Positions 10,850-23,739 are shown, numbered from the stretch's first letter. The stretch: 64,000 nucleotides of DNA from Antedon mediterranea (GCF_964355755.1 NC_092675.1:17871312-17935311), one strand, 5' to 3'. Translations and numbers: made by a program. The notes: generated from the sequence alone by a model not told the origin.

Positions 10850-13565
10850 AAATTGGAATAAACTATCACGCTAAAAGAAATAGATAAATGAAAATAAATA
10901 AATAAACTATACTTGTTGACAGGCTGGCTGATTACCCACACAAACGATGAATGGATATCATTACAAAGCTTGTCAATATATAACAGAGGTTGATAAATCA
11001 GATACGTAGAGATCGAATCAACATTTAGGTTAAGACTATTTGATATTGTAACATGTCGATAATGCAAACTGTAGTGTTATGTAAAGAACTACTGATCCAG
11101 TTAACTTGAGCGTCTCTGAGGACTTAGCCTCTTTTTCAATTACTACCGCGCGTCGTAATATTGACTGATTGTGCCAATTTCAAATTTCGCTTAAGGCTTT
11201 TCAACTGTTGCAAAATAAACATGGATAAAAACAGTACACATCCGTAATGAATGGACGGTAACTTAGTATTATTCTCTATAAATTAGAATTTAAATTAACA
11301 TCATGTCAACACACATGTAAACAATCATATAAATTTATAACACACACCTTAAACAATTACCTTCATTTTACCTATTTTTCTTTCACAATAATATATAGAA
11401 AAAAATGTTGTCTTGACGATTAATTGACGCAATACGACTTCCTTGGACAAAAACATTATACACTTTGATGAATGTTGTTGGCCACGGTTTACCAGTCAAT
11501 GATCTTGATTGGACATTAACTTTACCAGAAATGATTGAAAGATTTTGAAATCAAATGATACCATTTAATGGTCTGCTAGCTAACATTCAATCATCCAATT
11601 TAATTGATTTATCAAAACTGTAATTAAATCGTTAGTTTTCCAAATCGTTTTAAAGTATTCTTAGGTTCTGTATAGTAATTTATGTATTGCATTGAAAGTA
11701 TCCAATTTGATTTTTTAATCTAGCCCACCTCAGCAGATAAATGGATATCTTGGATTTCTTACTCGTATTTCGAAGGTAAAGTCATAAGTAGGTCGAAATT
11801 AACTTTAAGGTTGAAAATAATATCACTGACAATCTTTACACTATTGCAGAAGTGTGGATAATAAGGGTGATACCGTAAATAAAGATAATAAAAAAGCGCA
11901 TTATCTTAAAGTTCTGGTCATCAGTTATTTAACTATAGGCCTAGTATTTTTCTAGGTGGTGTTCGATAGTGTAACATTTCAATATTTTGGCAAATTATAA
12001 TATAATTATTTATTGTACAATACAAATTGACGCAACCCTCTTTATAAGCCATGATTACAATTGTCACCCAATTATGGTACAGTATTATGTCTAGAGACAA
12101 TAAACAGCTACTGAAGTTTACGAGGGTCTGAAATATTGTACCAAAAACGCTAAATACGGTATTTAACAACGACGGCGTAGTGCGGTGGTTAGAGGAACAT
12201 TTAAGTTGCGCTTTTTTCAAATTATTCGATCCATGGACTATCTATATATACAACATATTTAGGCTAACCCTAATATAAGTAAATTATAGCAGCAAAAGCG
12301 AAGCACGGTAATTAAAAAAATATAAATTTTTCTTAAAAATTACAAAAATATTACAAACACAAAATTGTCACCGAGTTCTGGTATAGAATCTTATTCGCAA
12401 GTTTGTTTTTTTAGCCAAAAAAGATGTAGTCCAGATTCCAAAAGATCACAAACTCTATTGAAACCAAGTATGAAATCGCATTCGTATTAGTCCAGCTAAA
12501 AAAGTGTGCGGTAATTTTCTGTTAACCTATTCGAGATTACGGCAGTACTAAAATAGTAGATTGAATACATACACAAACTATTTTGTCAAAGAAAACCCAG
12601 AGAAAAAAACCAGTTCGACCTGATGCATAAATAATATACATACCTACAAATTAAATTAAACTAAAATATTGTTTATAATTAATATAACATATCTCCTCAC
12701 CTTCTTAATTTCCTTGTTGGAGGACGTTAATTCACAAGTGCTTGTATATTCTGCGTGCTTGAGTTGTACGTTGACTATGCAAACCCTAGCGTTTAAGTCA
12801 CTGTTTTACAGTACAAGAGCCATACAAATACTCTGGATTCAACCATTTAGCTTGAGGGGTAAACATTATTTGCTACGGCACCGCAATGGGCTGGCTCATG
12901 CATCAAAGTAGATGTGATTGGGTTAATGAAAACATTACGTGATGACTTCAAATCTGGAAATTAGCTTTCTTATTTAAGTCGGCGTGGTTGAATTTAGTGG
13001 CTACAAAGAAAATCGTGCATTTATTTGTTTATAAAAAGGTAATGATAGGCCTAGCTGTGTATAATGTAGTTGAAAAGAGAGAATACTATACATTATTATA
13101 ATGAATTATATTAAATAACAATTTAGCATTTTCATGTAATTTCAAACGGTAACATTGACTCACTTGTACAAAAGAAATTAACGGATATCCCTTTGTACGT
13201 CTGGTACTTCCATTTAAAAGAAATAAATACAGTTTTGACCCCACTATTACACAATTTGTTTCTTTGCTTCTAAACATTGTAAATCGTTTTCTGTTAAATC
13301 AGGTCAAGAAAACTGAATATTTATTAACGGACATTTTGTTTAATGTTTCGGGTGAAAAAAACAGAGAACTATAATGTTAAGACAGTTCCCCTTTATTGAT
13401 GTTTATTGCTAAAGGTCAAAGTTGATAAGAGTGTAAAAAAAACCAACAATCTTTCAATGATGATCTAAAAGCTTCTAACAAACACATTAGTCCATCAGTT
13501 CAAGACTGGAAATTAAACTTGCCTTCAAAATAATACACTTATGACTACCTACTGCCATATTACAT
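10850..13565. other. Intergenic stretch, no gene seen
   Basis: Frames at 11933-12220 (95 codons) and 12669-12911 (80 codons) are within chance length and lack recognisable motifs. I see nothing else here. Confidence 0.45.
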
Positions 13566-13571
13566 ATCGTA

Positions 13572-14190
13572 TTATATTTTAGTAAAGTGATTATCGCACG
13601 GACTTTGATGAGGTTGGTATGTTAAAAGTCCAGGATCGTGTCGAATTTCTTAGAGTCTGTCATGTTTTTAAAATATATAATCATTGTTGTGTCACCTTAT
13701 TTATGCAATCGTTTTATTAGAATTTCAGACAGTCATAATTACAATACTAGGGGATGCAATTTTAATTTTAGAATTTCAACTATCAAGCCAATGGCACATG
13801 TGACCTTTTTTTACAATGCTATTAAAGAATGGAATAATTTACCAATTAACATTAAGGAATCACAAACTGTTTGTTGTTTTAAAAGTAAAGTTAAAAAGTA
13901 TCTACAGGAACGTACACTAGCACTTGAAACTACTGTATTTAATAAGCGCTTCTTCTATTTTTGATTGTCCTATTGTTGTTTTTTTAGTAATTTTTATATG
14001 TTTCATTGTTTGTCTTTTTTGCTGTTCTTTCAAAGGACCTCATTGGAAACAAGTCCGTAGAGGACTTTTATGAGTTATCCTTGGCATCCTTTCTTGTTTT
14101 ATTCATGGTTTTTTATATTTGCTATTTTTAATTGTATGTCTGTGATTTTTTATGTACTGATGCCGAAATAAATCAAATCAAATCAAATCA
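13572..14190 (+). pseudogene. LINE fragment: C-terminal end of a reverse-transcriptase ORF plus 3' tail
   Basis: From about 13590 one frame reads DFDEVGMLKVQDRVEFLRV, then HVFKIYN. After about 13690 the match moves to another frame reading SPYLCNRFIRISDSHNYNTRG, and then a stretch with WNNLPINIKES and a final KVKKYL. This is the typical C-terminal tail of CR1/L2/Jockey-type LINE ORF2 proteins, so the copy is 5'-truncated and frameshifted. The 3' end is GATGCCGAAATAAATC followed by (AAATC)n at about 14171-14190. It is a different family from the LINE at 41.6 kb. Confidence 0.78.
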
Positions 14191-14224
14191 GGTACCATGA
14201 AAGACGTAACACAACTGCAATTTA

Positions 14225-14335
14225 TACTTTATTTTTATACGATATTTTTATACGATATTTTTATGTGATAAGTGAGCAAATGCAATTTCCAGTTTATTTG
14301 GACAATAAAAGTTATCTGTATCTGTATCTGTATCA
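14225..14335 (+). mobile_element. LINE-like 3' tail with (TATCTG)n end
   Basis: The stretch TTTGGACAATAAAAGTTATC followed by four TATCTG-type hexamers looks like the 3' end of a second, severely 5'-truncated non-LTR element. TTTTTATACGATA is repeated just before it. This is inferred from the tail only. Confidence 0.4.
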
Positions 14336-14349
14336 ACACAACTAAAATC

Positions 14350-16190
14350 AAGGACGTACTATAGAACCTTGTGATGACTTCCAATAAGCAGTCAACTAGA
14401 AATACTTTTCATGAAATCATCAAAGAGCAGAAACGTACTAAAGAACCTTGTGATGACTTCCAATAAGCAGTCAACTAGAAATAGTGTTTATGGAACCATC
14501 AATGAGCAGAAACGTACTAGAGAACCTTGTGATGACTTCCAATAAGCAGTCAACTAGAAATAGTGTTTATGGAACCATCAATGAGCAGAAACGTACTAAA
14601 GAACCTTGTGATGACTTCCAATAAGCAGTCAACTAGAAATAGTGTTTATGGAACCATCAATGAGCAGAAACGTACTAAAGAACCTTGTGATGACTTCCAA
14701 TAAGCAGTCAACTAGAAATACTGTTTATGGAACCATCAAAGAGCAGAAACGTACTAAAGAACCTTGTGATGACTTCCAATAAGCAGTCAACTAGAAATAG
14801 TGTTTATGGAACCATCAATGAGCAGAAACGTACTAGAGAACCTTGTGATGACTGCCGATAAGCAGTCAACTAGAAATACTTGTTATGGAACCATCAATGA
14901 GCAGAAACCTATAACTATAAAACCTTGTGATGACTGCCAATAAGCAGTCAACTAGAAATACTGTTTATGGAACCATCAAGGAGGAGAAGCGTACTAGAGA
15001 ACCTTGTGATGACTACCGATAAGCAGTCAACTAGAAATACTTGTTATGGAACCATCAATGAGCAGAAACGTACTATAAAACCTTGTGATGACTGCCAATA
15101 AGCAGTCAACTAGAAATACTGTTTATGGAACCATCCATGACCAGAAACGTACTACAGAACATTGTGATGACTGCCAATAAGCAGTCAACTAGAAATACTT
15201 TATGGAACCATCAAGGAGCAGAAACGTACTAGAGAAACTTGTGATGACTTCCAATAAGCAGTCAACTAGAAATACTGTTTATGGAACCATCAAAGACCAG
15301 AAACGTACTACAGAACATTGTGATGACTGCCAATAAGCAGTCAACTAGAAATAGTGTTTATGGAACCATCAAAGACCAGAAACGTACTACAGAACATTGT
15401 GATGACTGCCAATAAGCAGTCAACTAGAAATAGTGTTTATGGAACCATCAAAGACCAGAAACGTACTACAGAACATTGTGATGACTGCCAATAAGCAGTC
15501 AACTAGAAATAGTGTTTATGGAACCATCAAAGACCAGAAACGTACTAGAGAACCTTGTGATGACTTCCAATAAGCAGTCAACTAGAAATAGTGTTTATGG
15601 AACCATCAATGAGCAGAAACGTACTAAAGAACCTTGTGATGACTGCCGATAAGCAGTCAACTAGAAATACTTTATGGAACCATCAATGACCAGAAACGTA
15701 CTAGAGAACCTTGTGATGACTGCCGATAAGCAGTCAACTAGAAATACTTTATGGAACCATCAATGACCAGAAACGTACTAGAGAACCTTGTGATGACTTC
15801 CAATAAGCAGTCAACTAGAAATACTGTTTATGGAACCATCAAAGACCAGAAACGTACAAGAGAATCTTGTGATGACTTCCAATAGGCAGTCAACTAGAAA
15901 TACTTTTTATGGAACCATCCATGACCAGAAATGTACTAGAGAACCTTGTGATATCAACTGGAAGTACTTTATGGAATAATCAAAGGCCAGAAAGGTACTA
16001 TATAGAACCTTGTGATGACTGTCAATAAGCCGAGCAGTCAACTTGAAATACTTTATGGACCATCAAGAGCAGAAACGTACTAGAGAATCTTGTGATTGCC
16101 AATAAGCAGTCACCTTGAAATACTTTATGGAACCATCAAAGGCCAGAAACGTACTAGAGAACGTTGTGATACTGCCAAATAAGCAATGTA
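14350..16190 (+). repeat. 79-bp satellite array, about 23 units
   Basis: Tandem repeat with a 79-bp unit (for example, units start at 14524 and 14603). Some units are 76-77 bp because GTGTTTATGG is shortened to CTTTATGG. Every unit carries TGACT(T/G)CC(A/G)ATAAGCAGTCA, an inverted repeat able to form a 7-bp stem with a 6-nt loop in the TGACTGC variants, and with one mismatch in the TGACTTC variants. The units also share GAACCATCAA and GCAGAAACGTACTA. The last five units (after 15930) have decayed and carry indels. No unit has a long open frame. Confidence 0.95.
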
Positions 16191-17785
16191 ATACAAACAT
16201 TTCCTAAAAAATTTTGTTTTTGTGGAGCATTCAAAGAGCAGACATTTCAATCGTTCCATGCTAATTTACCTTGTAAGGCGTTATTTACAAATCTTTAATT
16301 GTGTGCAGATTAAAATGCTCTTGGCTTCTAAATGATGTTTGCTTGAGCAGTATATTTAGCAGGACCAGCCCCGATTTGATGAACTGGTTGATAATAATAT
16401 TATCTACTTCACAATTTCTCATGGTCTAGATTAGAGATAAGGACCAACTTTCTTTAATATGTCACAGTTGGTCGCGATGTGGTAATTAAGATTGGAAGCG
16501 ATAAAGCTAGTTTAAATGCTACAAGTCTGTATCATTTAGCCGGTTCGTTTTGTTTTATAAACAAAAATATGATAATGTGTATATAATTATGTCTTATGTT
16601 CATCTTGTTTTTAGCGGTTGTGTTACAAGGAATATTTTCTTTTTATCATGTAGTTACATGTGTTGTCTTGGTTATATCTTTTCATATTTTGATAACGAGC
16701 TCATTAATTTAGATAGAACATCATCAGTGCACTATGTAACATTAAAACATCAATAAGCTACAATCATAATTTTATTAACCAGTAGGTTATATCTAGGTTA
16801 TAAAAACAAAATGTAAAGAGTATTCAATTATGATTTAATTAGACCGTGTATTAAAGGGTTCGGAAATGAACTTAAGTAGCCATGTAATCAACAGTATCAT
16901 CACTAAGGCAGACTATCGGCTATTGGCACGAATCACGACATCACTGTTTGTTTAAGCTTTGCTATACATTTAGGTTCAGAAATATTCTGTGATGCCAAGC
17001 TAGGTTAATTATTTTGTGAGGTTAAACAAGAAGGGAACTAATTCTAGCACGGTTCAAGCTAAACTGTAACGACTAGACGGCGAGTATATAGACGTGGACG
17101 TTTCTAACAAACATTAACTTTGATCCTTCCATCCATTATAAAAGAAATTATAGTTACTCCAAAAGAGTTTTAAACCATGCGTTGGGCTGTGATGACAGTT
17201 TAAAGATGATATATATAACATATGTAACATCATGTAAATATCAACAGACATACGCAGAGCTCATCATTAAACTATACAGACTTTTATTATCTAATTTCAT
17301 ATAATGATATAATGTTAATTTCAGGTAACTAACATCTGCTTTGAGTTGTGTTATTTACGTTATACTAAACTTCGTGTACAAAGTATATGTATTTTGTTGT
17401 GCACATTGATGTATCGTGTTAATGCGTATGTAATGTTACAAGGGACTGATTGATTATTTGCAAAAGTGTATATGTATCTAAGAATTACATTAAGAAAACG
17501 AGTTCGGAGGTCATATTCATACTTTGACCCATTATTTTGATGTTCGTTTCTAAGATCTATTTCTTGTAAGTTACAGAATATCAATGATTCAATTATTTAA
17601 GAATGAAGTTTTTCTGTTAAATTGATTTTTGTATAAATTATTTTACCTTATTTGGTATTTTTTGTTTGGAAATTGATGCTTTAAATGGCTAAAATCATGT
17701 GGACGTACCAGGAGAACAAATAACTAATAATTGTGTATCAATAATATTTTTTATTATGATATAAAATCATTAGAATCATCATTAT
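16191..17785. other. Intergenic stretch, nothing recognised
   Basis: AT-rich spacer after the satellite. Frames at 16550-16756 and 17360-17584 are chance-sized. Confidence 0.45.
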
Positions 17786-17786
17786 T

Positions 17787-17842
17787 AGGGAGCTTTTAAT
17801 TTGCAACGACCAACGACCAAACTATACGTCATGTTATTTCAT
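17787..17842 (+). repeat. Dispersed repeat segment, copy 1
   Basis: GGAGCTTTTAATTTGCAACGACCAACGACCAAA, then TACGTCATGTTATT, matches a segment at 34969-35013 at nearly every position. It is probably the end of an unidentified transposon or a conserved dispersed repeat. Confidence 0.55.
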
Positions 17843-19250
17843 AAATGATGTTTGTTTAAACGAAAGCTTTGGCCAAAATTATCATTAATTTCGATTATAT
17901 TTTATTTTGTCCGAGTATGTCGAATATATATTAGAGACGTACCTCAAGAACAAATTATTTCAAAAAATATTAATTGACCGAGAAAAAGGGGGAGTGTGTG
18001 CATGTTCCTCTGGTTCTTTTTTTTACGTTATGTTTATTACAAATAAACCAATCTAAGACAGAATGTGCAATATATATTCAGAAATAATACAAGACAATAA
18101 GTTATTATTATTATTCAACTCAACACGATTAAATCATGGAGGTATTATTACGGTATTCCTTCCAAATTAAATAACATACGTACATGTATGTGTATACATA
18201 TTATTTTATTAAGTTTAAAACACGACACAGGTGTCATCTGCACGTCATCTACGAGTGCGTAGAATGTATTCCGATATTAATTTAAAACCAGAGGTTGACA
18301 TTAACAACGAAATTAAACTGGTTTAATTTATAATGTGAAAATGAGAACTAGATTGTATTAGAGCCTGTATGGCACTTATTATTAATAACAATCGTAGAAA
18401 CAGGCTGAAGACAATAAACAATCCGGGGTGCTAAGAATTAAGATTATTTATTAGAAATCAATTTGAACCGAAAGAAGGCCGTAAATTTTGTCAATATAAA
18501 GCTAGTCAGGTTGGCTAAGTGTTTACCATTAAACTTGGAACGTTAAAACGGGTGATATTTTCTACATTAATATTCAACTAACTATTAATGCTTAAGTAAT
18601 TTATTCCACGTTAAATTGAAAATCTTACAGTTGCTGCTACGAAATAGGATTGTGAAGTACCACATATTGACATAGTCTTTTTGTTGTTTTCAATTAATTT
18701 ATCGTTTGTGTCATGATCGTTACAGCATAGAGGTATATACCTCCATGGTTATAGTATATAAATGAATATTATAAATAATACGTCAAATGGTGTATTTGTC
18801 GTTAGTTATGGTCGGCCTATACATACTTTGACTTACATAAAGGAACAACAATCCGTTTATATAGACTAAATGTGGATTAAAAATAAATCAGATACACTAA
18901 ATTTGAATAAAATACCGCTCACTACATTACACAGAGCAAGAGTCCGTAACTACATGACCCAGATGATCTTGATGGTAACATAAATAAATCCTCGCCACAT
19001 ACACATCTGTAGGCCTACTATCCTGTTAAAATAACCTAGATTTGTCATTCTTTTTTAGATGAATTACGATATAAAACTCATTTATTATATCACTAATTAA
19101 AAAACACAACACAATGATTAGAAGAAAAAAAAATCAGAAACAAGATGAGTTTTAAAATTTAGTTACAATACCAGACCTGCATAAATCAAAATGTATTTTG
19201 TATAAAACATTACACATGTTTAATAAAAAGGGTGAAGGTTAAATTATTAA
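17843..19250. other. Intergenic stretch, nothing recognised
   Basis: AT-rich sequence without supported genes or element ends. Confidence 0.45.
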
Positions 19251-19252
19251 AG

Positions 19253-19388
19253 ACGCATAATGCGTTATAACACGGATATCAAATATTATTTTGTAAACGC
19301 ATAATGCGTTACAATGGTGGTGGCAAGAATTATTTTTTGAAAACGCATAATGCGTTACAACGTGGTATCGAATATTAGTAAAATAAGC
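19253..19388. repeat. Three tandem copies centred on a palindrome
   Basis: ACGCATAATGCGTTA occurs at 19253, 19297 and 19343, spaced 44 and 46 bp. Its core ACGCAT-A-ATGCGT is a dyad. The spacers are also related (AC-rich then ATATTATTTT-like), so this is a diverged repeat of about 45 bp in which only the dyad is fully conserved. Confidence 0.75.
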
Positions 19389-19389
19389 T

Positions 19390-22300
19390 CTTACGTTCTT
19401 AATTAGCGTTGTTATGATCGTGCAACAATTAGTGTGAACAGTATAGAACATTTGCTGCCTGTTTAAATACAGCACGGATACATAATGTATTAACACAATC
19501 AAAGCAAGGAAACAGGACATGGTGATGGATAGTGTGTACTTTGAATCACAATCGATATAAGAATTGATTTAACAGTGCATTTACCATTAGTTGTTATATT
19601 TATGAACTGCTATCTTCATCTAAAAGTAGATGTACTAACCACTAAAGCTAATAACACGACAATGTATATTGATAATTGGAAACATTACGTCCTTTCAGTG
19701 TTTCAAAACATTCGTTATTACACGTGCCTAAAGTGCATCATCATCTTTATATTTAGATTTGGGTTCATTCCATTTTGTTTTATGACTCGATCTTATGAGA
19801 TTTGGCTTTCTGAAAACTCCCTGTGTCTTTGAATATAACCGTCTATGGTGTGTTACACGGATTTTGGACGCACGTCGCCAATCTTTTCATATACCCAATT
19901 TACACATACGAGCGGTAATGGCCCACGTAGAATCATCCTCAGCTGAAACCGCTCGTCCGATCCGCGTTGTGTATGTGTAAATGGTCAAAAGAAATAACAT
20001 AGGTTCTATATTTGTATTACCATTATCGCTCGTCTGTGTAAATTGGCCTTTATACGGTTCATCTTAATCTTAAATACCTTCCGATGAGTGATTTAATTCA
20101 AACTTCCTGGACCCGAAATCCACAAGGACCGGACCGGACAATTTCTAGGAGTATAAATAATTACCTATACCAATTATTCATTACAATGCAAACCGATGTT
20201 CATACAGGCCTATTGGGTATAATCGGAAAGTACTATAGTACTTTATATAAATATTACCAGTTCAACTTGTTCCTTCGCGTTATAACAACTGCTTAATTTA
20301 ATAATATGCCATCACTTTTGTTATTTCCAACACAATCTCTTCCGAATTTAATTAATTTATAACAGTTAACTTTTCTTTTTAATTCTCATATACATCCGTA
20401 CTATAATTACAATATGCATTGTAGCTATTAAATGTCTCATGGGAAGCGTTAAGTATAAAACAAATATATAAGCACATCGTGCTTAAAACGAATGTGAATG
20501 TGTATGACATTAACCTGGGGGAAATGCAATTATTTTTTAGAATTTTATGTAAAATTAAAACATGTCATATTGTTTAAATTGGAAAGTGATATTTATAACA
20601 TAATCAATTGAGTGTGTCGCTTGGTACTACTGCCGTATAAAAACAAAAGTAAACAGGCTTCTGTAAAATGGATGCATGGTTAGAAATCACATTTTAAATA
20701 ATACATAGGCCTTTGAACACATTTTCAAATTATTTATAATTTTGTGTTTTACTTTTTCTATTATTTCTATATCTTTTCAGTATTCTGTTTACTGATCCAA
20801 TTCAAAGAAAATGGAAGTTTACCTTTAAACCGCCCGCCCGTTCCTGATCAACAAAACACAAAAGTTACCAGTAGTTTTTCTACAAAATGTTAAGAGCTGA
20901 TTTTAAAAAATAAAAGAATTGTTTAGTAACGGCCGGGGTCTACTGCAAATAAAATACATTATGCTTAGTAATTTGTATTTTTATATACAGAAGCTCATGA
21001 GCCGAGAGTGTACACACAGTACCCGACCAGTTTGCCGAAACATTTGGCAATATGGATGTGCCGATTTGGAAACAGTGGTCTACTCATTCTCGGCAAACTG
21101 GGATTCGGCAACACTGGAAGTCGAAAAACTGAGAGTCGGCAAACTGGGATTCGTCAAACTGGCATCGAAACGTACACTCAACGATCGGATGCCTAATTTT
21201 GCTATTGCACAGCGGCTAGAGTGAATACAATTACATCAATAGAGCTATATATTCGTTCAGAACGTCTTCGGGAAAAATTAAAAATATATATAAATATTTA
21301 AATTAGCACATTTAAACGCTTTCATTATGAGCGAACCAATTCTCCAACAGAAGCGGAAGACATGTGAACATAAGTTATGAACTAAAATCAATAATCAATA
21401 TAATAATAAAGATGCAATGAGCACCTAGACCCAGTGATTTCGTGCCGCCACATATCATAACACATCATCATCTCATCACATTATACCACAAATGACCAAG
21501 GTTCAAGCAACATCATTTGTGTAATGTGAAATGGTACAATGGATTGCTAATTGATATTTACTGTTTCATCAAGGTACACACGTATGAACCAGAAAACGCG
21601 TCATAGTATGAAACACTACTTAATTAAATTAAAACAAATCTTGTGATTAACCTACATTGTAGTCATATTAAGAGTACTCCAGAAACACGTCAATAAAGAT
21701 GAATATCAAGTATGCTAGGTTGAGGCACCATGACGTAGCAACGATCAAGTACAATGCCAGTTGATAGTTAAGTTTCATCACTCAAACAATACAAATACTA
21801 ATCATTAATATGAAGCTGTTTAGGCAATGCGTGTTATAGGCCTACTATTGCGTGACAATACAAATGCCTTAAAGGGATGATAGCATTTTATTAAAATTTT
21901 TAGTTTGACAGAAGACGGTGTCCTTTAATAATTTAAAAGCCTAATTCCGATTCATGAATCTGTCGAGAGACGTTATTCACAAAAGACAAATATTTTTAAA
22001 TGCAACATTATATGTTTATTTATTTAATGCCAGTTTACAACAATTGCAGCAAAAGAATAATAATATCTAGTCTAGCTTATATATAGCAATCAATCAAACT
22101 TAAAATAACATTAATGTTGAATAGGCAAATACTTTATATCCAAAAACAGTACAGACAAGGTAGGTCATTTCATTTAATTTGATTTTCATCACGAATGTTT
22201 TCGACCATTGGTCTTTCTCAAGTGATACATAATTGGTAGAAAAGGACATATTTGAAAAAGTCTTCGTTTATAAGCCTATACTAGAGTAACTACTAAAATA

Positions 22301-22825
22301 GATTGATAAGCATACAAAGTTTAAAATATGATATTACAAATTACAACGCTTCTATCGATTTTATTAATTTTCAACTGGGAATACTCAGATTCGGACGAAT
22401 TGTAGACGAATTTGTTTCTTATTTCATTGTCTATACTTTTTTCTTATTTAATTATGTAAATAAATTATTTTATTAATTAATTATTTAAAGTAAATATATT
22501 CTACTGGTGTTTCATCCGATTCTCGTACGGATGTCACTAGCAACAGGTTTTTTTGTCTTTCTTCTTTCTTCTTCTCATTCATACCTTCATAGTTTACTGT
22601 TTATATATCCCGACAATTTGCAAATACGTTGTATTATAAAAAGATTATGACACCGGTGAGTATGATTAATAACTCGAGTGAAAGTATTATACAACAAGAT
22701 GTGAAAGTAGCTCGATTGCTTCATGTCTTAAAATGACAATTAGGCCTATTATATTGAATTAATATAAGAGCAGACTACATAATTACTTATTAACTAACTA
22801 CAATATTAAAACATTTTAGTTCATA
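19390..22825. other. Intergenic stretch, no gene seen
   Basis: Frames at 19575-19980 and 20919-21224 are not supported. The latter overlaps a short imperfect repeat of CGGCAAACTGGGATTCG-type units at about 21085-21165, which explains its odd residue pattern. Confidence 0.45.
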
Positions 22826-22828
22826 CAA

Positions 22829-22834
22829 TTTATT
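22829..22834 (-). terminator. Candidate polyadenylation signal
   Basis: AATAAA on the minus strand, 35 bases after the stop codon of the Ig-like gene. This fits a very short 3' untranslated region. Confidence 0.45.
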
Positions 22835-22868
22835 ATTCTCTATTCTTAACCTCTTTAACGACAAAGAT

Positions 22869-23733
22869 TCAAACGTTGTACTCCATGTAACCTCCTTCGT
22901 CTATCTTGTGTCCTGGTGGAATCATAACTGTGTTCTGCTTATTATCACCACCAACGTTGTATTCCATGTAGACTTCTTCGTCCATCTTGTGTCCTGGTGG
23001 AATCATGGAAACTGTGTTCTGCTTATTGTCACCGCCAACGTTATACTCCATGTAGCCGTCTTCGTCCATCTTGTGTCCTGGTGGAATCATGGAAACTGTG
23101 CTTGTTTTCTGCTTATTAACTGTGTTTCTTCTACGAATCAAATACAAAGCAAGAGCCATGATGATGATGACGAATACGATGTTTCCAGCAATTGATACAT
23201 ATAACCATATAAATATAGGTATACTTATTTCTCCATGATATAACTCAACAGTAACAGGAAGATTGTTGGTAGTGTTGTAATTGTAGATGTCAATGGTCGC
23301 ATCTTTTGCTGTCAGTAAATGGTCATCGGTGAGGCTTTGCAAAGCTTCAGAAATAACATTCAGATGGATTTTCTTGCCATTACATGAATAGTTTCCTTCA
23401 TGCTTTATTGACACGCAAGTTATATCAATCTTTAACAAAAATGAGCTCCTGTTAGCTTTATCGCAAACCACATCCACTCCACATTGCATATTTTCCTACG
23501 AACCTCCAAATACACATTTCCATCAGATTTATAGTAGATTTTCTATCAAATCCATTATCTATATATAATTTAGAATTACGGTATATTTCATTCCTGTCAT
23601 TCACACACAGCATTCTTGCACTGGAGCCTTTAAATAGGGTAGATCCTGGCGTAACATTAAAATACACGGCAGCAGACTCATGGAAGATGATAATCACTAA
23701 AACGATGAACAAATACTTTATAGAAATACCCAT
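22869..23733 (-). pseudogene. Ig-like type I membrane protein with repeated tyrosine tail, frameshifted
   Basis: Two overlapping minus-strand frames form one protein. Frame 1 (23733-23458) begins with a signal peptide (hydrophobic residues 7-18, then HESAAV) and has Cys43 and Cys74. Frame 2 (from about 23489) has an Ig F-strand-like HEGNYSC motif, a transmembrane helix at about residues 90-117 followed by RRR, and three cytoplasmic repeats of 28 residues (SMIPPGHKMDEDGYMEYNV then GGDNKQNTV; the last is partial and ends in YMEYNV at the C-terminus). The frames meet near GTAGGAAAATATG (about 23490-23500), where loss of one base restores a continuous frame of roughly 280 residues. An assembly error in the A-run or a genuine recent break are both possible. 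No intron is seen, which is unusual for a signal-peptide plus Ig gene. The tyrosines do not fit ITAM, ITIM or YxN consensus. I do not recognise the family, but the chance of a 206-codon frame with these features is very small. Confidence 0.7.
22872..23093 (-). repeat. 84-bp coding tandem repeat in the Ig-like gene
   Basis: Three units of 84/81 bp encode the SMIPPGHK-D-E-YMEYNVGGDNKQNTV tail. The third is partial. The second-to-third junction has lost one Ser codon. Frame is kept throughout, so the repeats have stayed under coding constraint or are very young. Confidence 0.9.
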
Positions 23734-23739
23734 CTAGCT

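Noticed and set aside
11933-12220. 95-codon minus-strand gene
   Set aside because: Length is expected by chance in DNA this AT-rich and there are no motifs.
14350-16190. CRISPR-like array
   Set aside because: Units are contiguous 79-bp repeats with no unique spacers, in a eukaryotic context.
14350-16190. Hammerhead ribozyme satellite (TGATGA then GAAA in each unit)
   Set aside because: The core needs CTGATGA but every unit has GTGATGA, and the sequence between TGATGA and GAAA does not form a proper stem II. The hairpin present overlaps the would-be core.
20919-21224. Two overlapping frames of 101 and 62 codons
   Set aside because: They are caused by a short imperfect repeat (CGGCAAACTGGGATTCG type), with no protein family and two frames equally open.
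22908-23195. 95-codon plus-strand frame with three SWWNH repeats
   Set aside because: It is the antisense of the 84-bp coding repeat in the Ig-like gene.
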